DNA from: Limnoraphis robusta CS-951
GTDB taxonomy: Bacteria; Cyanobacteriota; Cyanobacteriia; Cyanobacteriales; Microcoleaceae
Length of the DNA: 14,824 bases
Assembly (NCBI RefSeq): GCF_000972705.2
Contig: NZ_LATL02000197.1
Coordinates: forward strand, 1 to 14,824
Reading direction: 5' to 3'
In this document: piece by piece, positions 14,658-14,824 of the stretch
How the letters are laid out: each line of letters opens with the position of its first letter
How positions within the stretch are numbered: the stretch's first letter is position 1
The notes under the pieces: generated by a model
Databases searched by the model: none
Told to the model about the DNA's origin: nothing
The model's input: the letters and a program-made list of their open reading frames with translations, nothing else
Program-made: the position numbers and the translations under genes

Positions 14658-14824
14658 TGTAGGGGCGGGTTCTCCAGGGTTTTTGTTACCTGAAATTAAT
14701 CGTTATTAACCCGCCCATCCCCAACATTCAACCCCAAAATTGCTGTAGGGGCGGGTTCTCCAGGGTTTTTGTTACCTGAAATTAATCGTTATTAACCCGC
14801 CCATCCCCAACATTCAACCCCAAA
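14658..14824. repeat. 86-bp intergenic tandem repeat, second copy cut by window end
   Basis: A unit starting TGTAGGGGCGGGTT at 14658 recurs at 14744, a period of 86 bases. The 81 bases of the second copy inside the window are identical to the first. Each unit contains inverted arms GGGCGGGTT (14663-14671 in copy 1) and AACCCGCCC (14708-14716). The array starts one base after the stop of the TPR gene and may continue beyond the window. The GTAGGGGCGGGTT arm resembles repeats dispersed in many cyanobacterial genomes. No coding potential is seen. Confidence 0.9.

Noticed and set aside
14663..14716. Intrinsic terminator after the TPR gene
   Set aside because: The arms are separated by 36 bases and no T-run follows; it fits a repeat unit better, though some effect on transcript ends cannot be excluded.

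Overview
The window reads as chromosomal DNA of a filamentous cyanobacterium, most likely of the Planktothrix/Oscillatoria type. It is AT-rich, it carries a HIP1 octamer (GCGATCGC at 14507-14514), and it has the dispersed palindrome CAGAAACC-G-GGTTTCTG. Its histidine kinases, GGDEF protein, cupin and coiled-coil/TPR protein are of kinds common in that group. The genus is inference from style, not from a database hit.

Layout. Positions 1-~570 hold the right-hand part of an IscB-type (IS200/IS605-like) mobile element: the C-terminal 156 codons of the RNA-guided nuclease IscB, then a nested hairpin at 505-559. The element abuts a pterin carbinolamine dehydratase gene (567-989) and may have reshaped its 5' end. 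Next come a membrane-bound diguanylate cyclase (1034-1903) and apolipoprotein N-acyltransferase lnt (1938-3572). An intergenic palindromic repeat precedes a tight three-gene unit (3761-8581): two paralogous substrate-binding lipoproteins, joined by an ATGA overlap, and a Cache-HAMP histidine kinase. No transporter permease or ATPase lies in the window. A small convergent membrane protein (8593-9006, minus strand) follows. A 233-base divergent intergenic region holds a three-repeat match to the cyanobacterial Pho box. A soluble histidine kinase (9240-10685) and a METTL7-like methyltransferase (10744-11361) probably share a transcript. A second copy of the palindromic repeat precedes a small cupin (11516-11839). 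The window ends with an 869-residue membrane-anchored protein made of a long 29-residue-periodic coiled coil and six TPRs (12047-14656), followed by an 86-bp tandem repeat that runs off the edge.

How the genes may work together. The strongest candidate for an unusual system is the lipoprotein-lipoprotein-kinase unit. Two periplasmic binding proteins, likely tethered to the membrane, are co-transcribed with a kinase that has a periplasmic Cache sensor. This suggests solute sensing through binding proteins rather than transport. Lnt, encoded just upstream, performs the last step in maturing such lipoproteins, but it is a housekeeping enzyme and the link may be coincidental. The second kinase shares the distinctive dimerisation-domain layout of the first, and neither has an adjacent response regulator.
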